Positions 13,595 through 16,359 of a DNA stretch of 16,359 nucleotides are shown piece by piece. The notes beneath the pieces are model-generated. The model ran no database searches, was not told the origin of the DNA, and worked only from the letters and a program-made list of their open reading frames with translations. The number at the start of each line of letters is the position of its first letter. Positions within the stretch are counted from its first letter, which is position 1. The DNA is from Candidatus Glassbacteria bacterium RIFCSPLOWO2_12_FULL_58_11 (GTDB lineage: Bacteria; Gemmatimonadota; Glassbacteria; GWA2-58-10): the NCBI GenBank assembly GCA_001780825.1, contig MFIX01000161.1, positions 1 to 16,359 of the forward strand, written 5' to 3'. The translations under genes were made by a program, and so were the position numbers.

Positions 13595-15658
13595 CTAATT
13601 ATATGTCGGCAGGAAGGAATACTCCTTGGCATAATAGAGCATCTGCTCGGTAAAATCCTCGGGGTAGGAGATCTTTACATCCGTGATCGCACCATTCTCG
13701 ATTACCGGGGTGAGCAGCGGGTTGATGTACCCGGAATAAGGCGCGATCCCCAGCCTGCGGTAGCGCTCGCGCACCTCCTCATTGAGCGCCCGGTCCACCT
13801 TGACCCCATAGGCCTCGACCAGCGTCTTGCCGGCCTCGTAATCCCCCTGGGACCCGATCCGCTGGATCTCGCGCAGCAGCTCGCCGAACAGCTCCCGCAG
13901 CTTGAGGTAATCGTTGATCACGAAATAGGTCTTACCCTGTTCAATCACCTTCTCGATCACCTTGTCCTTCATCCCCTTCTCATAGACCCAGGCGGCGACA
14001 AGCTGACGGTTGCGCATGTGGGCCTCCTCGATCTGCTCGCCCGGCGTGATCCGCTTGAGCTGCTTGAGCAGGCCGTTGAGGATGAAGCCATTGTAGCCCA
14101 CTTTTCCCACCTCGGCCGAGGGCGAAACCCCGATCTCCACCAGCTTGGTGTCCGGCAGATAATAGAGGGCCACCAAGTCGGCGCGGGCCTCCTCGAGCGT
14201 AGCCGAGTAGTTCTTCAGGGTCTCCCGGGGAGTGGCCACGCCCGGCTCGATCTGGCCCGAGGCATGGCCGATCACCTCGTGCATGTCCAGCAGCAGGTTA
14301 TCCGCCACCGTGCTGAACTTCTCGTAAAGCTCTAGGTCCGCCTGGCGCAGGATAAACTCTCCGGCCTCGCCGCTCTCGCGGTTGGCCTCGTTGACCGAGT
14401 GTACCAGGTTGCCCAGGGTGACCGATTTGGAACCGTATTCCTTGCGGATCCAGTTGGCGTTGGGCAGGTTTATGCCGACCGGGCTGCTGGGGCTGTCCGC
14501 GCCGCTCTCCACCACCGCCTCGATCACCCGGGCCGAGATGCCTTTGACATCTTTCTTCTTGTGCTGCTCCAGCAGGGGCGAGTTATCCTCGAACCACTGG
14601 GCATTGGCGGCAATAATGGCAACCCGCCGGGTGGCCTCGAGGTCCTTGAGCTGCACCAGGGACTCATAAGTCGCCCGCATGGCCAGCGCGTCATCATAAG
14701 TCTCGATAAACCCGTCGATCAGATCCACCCAGGAGTCCGTATCCTTGATCCACTCGATGCAGTAATCATCGAAGGTGCGCAGCTCCCCGGTGCGGAAGTA
14801 CTGGATCAGCTTTTCCAGGGCCAGCCGCTGGTGCTCGTTCTCGGTGAAGGGCAGGGCCTGCTCCAGCCAGTAAACAATGTTCTCGAGCGCCGGACCGTAC
14901 ATTCCGCCCACTTTCCAGGCCACCTCTTTGATTTCACCGTTCTCTTTTACCAGCTTGGAGTTGAGTCCCCAGGAAACCGGCCGCGGGTCGTTCGGATCGA
15001 TCAGCTTGCTGTAAAAATCCTCCACCTCCTGCTGGGTCACGCCCTCATAGAAATTATTCGCCGAGGTCTGCACCAGGTCGGCGGTGGGGTCGAGATTGAT
15101 TTTCTTGGCCAGCAGCTTTGGATCGAAAATGAGCGGGGTGAGCCGCGCAGTCAGAGTCTGTACAGTCTCGCCCTGGCCCAGGGGGAAGCCCTGCTGGTCC
15201 GAGCCGGAGATCAGCTCAGCGAAATACTCTTGCGGGAAATCAGGCATGATCTTATTGCTGCCATAGTGATGGTGGATACCATTGGAGAACCAGACCCGCT
15301 TGAGATAGACTGTGAATTTTAAGAAATTTTCGCTGTTCCGGTCACCCTGGTAAGTCCGGTAGATATTTTCCAGGGTCCGGCGGATGCAGAGGTTGTGCTT
15401 GCAGTTCTGGTCCCAGGTGATATCCCGGCCGGAGAGCGCCGCCTGGTAGAGATAGTAGATCAAGGTTTTGCGCTGGAGGTCGAGCTGCTCGAAGCTCGGC
15501 ACCTGGTAGCGCAGGATCCGCAGGTCGGCGAACTGCTCGGTCAGGTACTTGAACTGCGGCTCAGCTTTCGGCGCGGCCGGTTCACTTTTTTCTTCGGACT
15601 TGCAGCCAGCGAGAGCCGCCGCGGCCAGGAGGATAGTCAAGGCAAGCAGGATTTTCAT
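13595..15658 (-). CDS. Dipeptidyl-peptidase III lipoprotein (zinc peptidase family M49)
   Basis: Removes dipeptides from the N-termini of short peptides. The 687-residue protein starts with a lipoprotein signal whose lipobox LAGC puts the lipidated cysteine at 19, followed by a charged, proline-rich linker, so it is membrane-anchored in the periplasm or on the surface. The M49 zinc motif HEVIGH is at 460-465 (family HEXXGH, with five rather than four spaced positions), and the second motif EEARAD is at 489-494, whose E490 matches the third zinc ligand. The length is normal for the family. GGGGAG lies about 9 bases before the ATG. The gene diverges from an M14 carboxypeptidase gene, and the two exported peptidases could act one after the other on peptides. 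Assignment is secure. Confidence 0.95.
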   Translation of the reverse strand: MKILLALTILLAAAALAGCKSEEKSEPAAPKAEPQFKYLTEQFADLRILRYQVPSFEQLDLQRKTLIYYLYQAALSGRDITWDQNCKHNLCIRRTLENIYRTYQGDRNSENFLKFTVYLKRVWFSNGIHHHYGSNKIMPDFPQEYFAELISGSDQQGFPLGQGETVQTLTARLTPLIFDPKLLAKKINLDPTADLVQTSANNFYEGVTQQEVEDFYSKLIDPNDPRPVSWGLNSKLVKENGEIKEVAWKVGGMYGPALENIVYWLEQALPFTENEHQRLALEKLIQYFRTGELRTFDDYCIEWIKDTDSWVDLIDGFIETYDDALAMRATYESLVQLKDLEATRRVAIIAANAQWFEDNSPLLEQHKKKDVKGISARVIEAVVESGADSPSSPVGINLPNANWIRKEYGSKSVTLGNLVHSVNEANRESGEAGEFILRQADLELYEKFSTVADNLLLDMHEVIGHASGQIEPGVATPRETLKNYSATLEEARADLVALYYLPDTKLVEIGVSPSAEVGKVGYNGFILNGLLKQLKRITPGEQIEEAHMRNRQLVAAWVYEKGMKDKVIEKVIEQGKTYFVINDYLKLRELFGELLREIQRIGSQGDYEAGKTLVEAYGVKVDRALNEEVRERYRRLGIAPYSGYINPLLTPVIENGAITDVKISYPEDFTEQMLYYAKEYSFLPTYN

Positions 15659-15699
15659 GGTATAAGCTCCCCAGTCGGTGAATTATTTACTTCCCGAAA

Positions 15700-15705
15700 A
15701 TTATA
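15700..15705 (-). promoter_or_regulatory. Candidate -10 box for the M49 peptidase gene
   Basis: A perfect TATAAT reads on the minus strand at 15705-15700, about 42 bases upstream of the start codon, in a short AT-rich stretch between the divergent peptidase genes. No good -35 is found at the usual distance. Confidence 0.4.
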
Positions 15706-15812
15706 AACTATTATTGTTTTTCACGATCCGCAATCAGCGTGATTTCCCGCCGGAAAACCTCCGGCGCTATCCCATACTTATCCACTTGAAACGCCAGACA
15801 GGGAGTTTGATT

Positions 15813-16359
15813 ATGCGAGGGCTCAAACCGGTTACCGCTCTGCGTCTGTTCGGCCTGGCCGCGCTGACCCTATGGGGCGCGGCATCCGCCGCGAAAAAAG
15901 ACCCTTTCCTCCCGGATGCCCGGTACGACCCGGACATCCCGGCCTTGGAGAAAGTGACCGGCCGCGGCTGGGGCGAGAAAATCACCAGCCATGCGGAGTG
16001 CGAGGCCTACCTTCAGGCGCTGGCCGCCGCCAGTCCGCGCGCCCGGCTGTTCAGCTACGGCGAGACCTGGGAGGGCCGGAAGCTCTATTACCTGGTGATT
16101 GCCGATGAAAACCGGATGGCTCATCTGGAGGAAATCAAGGCTAGCCTGCGCGAGCTGGCCCATCCGCTGTCCCTTAGCGAGGCCAGAAATGCCGAGCTGA
16201 CCGCCGGCCTGCCGGTGGTCACCTGGATTGCCTGCACGATCCACGGCAATGAGCCCTCGGGCTCGGATGCGGGCCTCTGGCTGGCCTACCACCTGCTGGC
16301 CTCCCGTGAGGACTCGCTGGTCGAGCGGATTTTCCGCGAAAGTATCGTGGTGGTCGATC
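15813..16359 (+). CDS. Exported M14-family zinc carboxypeptidase, 3' partial
   Basis: The reading frame starts at ATG 15813 with GGGAG at 15801-15805 and stays open to the right edge, giving 182 residues plus one base. The N-terminus MRGLKPVTALRLFGLAALTL continues to a signal peptidase site near GAASA|AKK, so the product is exported. The sequence WIACTIHGNEPSGSDAG contains the M14 zinc motif HxxE, with H144 and E147. GETWEGRKLYYLVIADE (about 90-106) is the usual strand leading to it. The second zinc histidine and the catalytic glutamate lie beyond the window. It is divergent from the dipeptidyl-peptidase III gene with 154 bases between the starts. Assignment to M14 is good; subfamily and substrate cannot be told from this fragment. 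Confidence 0.88.
   Translation, partial: MRGLKPVTALRLFGLAALTLWGAASAAKKDPFLPDARYDPDIPALEKVTGRGWGEKITSHAECEAYLQALAAASPRARLFSYGETWEGRKLYYLVIADENRMAHLEEIKASLRELAHPLSLSEARNAELTAGLPVVTWIACTIHGNEPSGSDAGLWLAYHLLASREDSLVERIFRESIVVVD

Noticed and set aside
14399..15322. A 307-codon plus-strand open frame inside the M49 gene
   Set aside because: It is antisense to a gene with intact catalytic motifs, has no recognisable domain and no ribosome site.
1..16359. CRISPR arrays, tRNA or rRNA genes, and insertion-sequence transposases
   Set aside because: No regularly spaced direct repeats, tRNA signatures, rRNA stretches or transposase-like reading frames were seen on either strand.

Overview
The window is a GC-rich stretch (roughly 60% in most genes) of a free-living, Gram-negative-type heterotrophic bacterium. 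Two neighbouring secreted proteins end in the same FlgD/type IX-secretion-like sorting domain (QNxPNPFNPST...SGxYFxRL...K). Two proteins carry dockerin-like calcium loops, and exported hydrolases dominate. This fits the FCB superphylum and its candidate relatives (Latescibacteria, Glassbacteria, Zixibacteria and KSB1-like lineages). No rRNA or other marker confirms it, so the assignment is an inference.

Layout: (1) 2-2161 (+) is tex, open at the left edge. (2) 2192-2304 is a REPIN-like pair of palindromes at the convergent junction with (3) a Tat-exported sulfatase, 2374-3918 (-). (4) 4463-5242 (+) is a DUF169 protein. (5) 5504-6043 (+) is an exported methionine sulfoxide reductase B, ended by a strong hairpin at 6088-6118. 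(6) 6261-7376 (-) is an exported DmpA/P1 peptidase. (7) 7420-8979 (-) is a secreted glycosidase-like DUF4832 protein with an N-terminal dockerin-like pair. (8) 8980-9589 is a long AT-rich regulatory region. It holds a decayed copy of a dispersed palindrome, promoter-like elements on both strands, a candidate 77-nt RNA on the minus strand (9383-9459), and a hairpin that hides a perfect Shine-Dalgarno followed by a two-codon ORF. (9) 9590-11512 (+) is a secreted HEHGH metalloprotease with a C-terminal sorting domain. (10) 11525-11557 is a terminator-like hairpin just before (11) 11573-13450 (+), a secreted poly-dockerin-like protein with the same sorting domain. (12) 13530-13569 is an intact copy of the dispersed palindrome. 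(13) 13595-15658 (-) is a dipeptidyl-peptidase III lipoprotein. (14) 15813 to the right edge (+) is the start of an exported M14 zinc carboxypeptidase.

As a set, the genes describe extracellular and periplasmic breakdown of protein (M49, M14, S58 and a gluzincin-like protease), sulfated substrates (sulfatase) and probably glycans (DUF4832 protein), plus repair of oxidised exported proteins (MsrB). All three convergent junctions carry a strong palindrome between the stop codons. The least explained parts are the 9.1-9.55 kb control region and the AT-rich island of about 2.7 kb (about 8980-11760) whose right edge lies inside the poly-dockerin gene.
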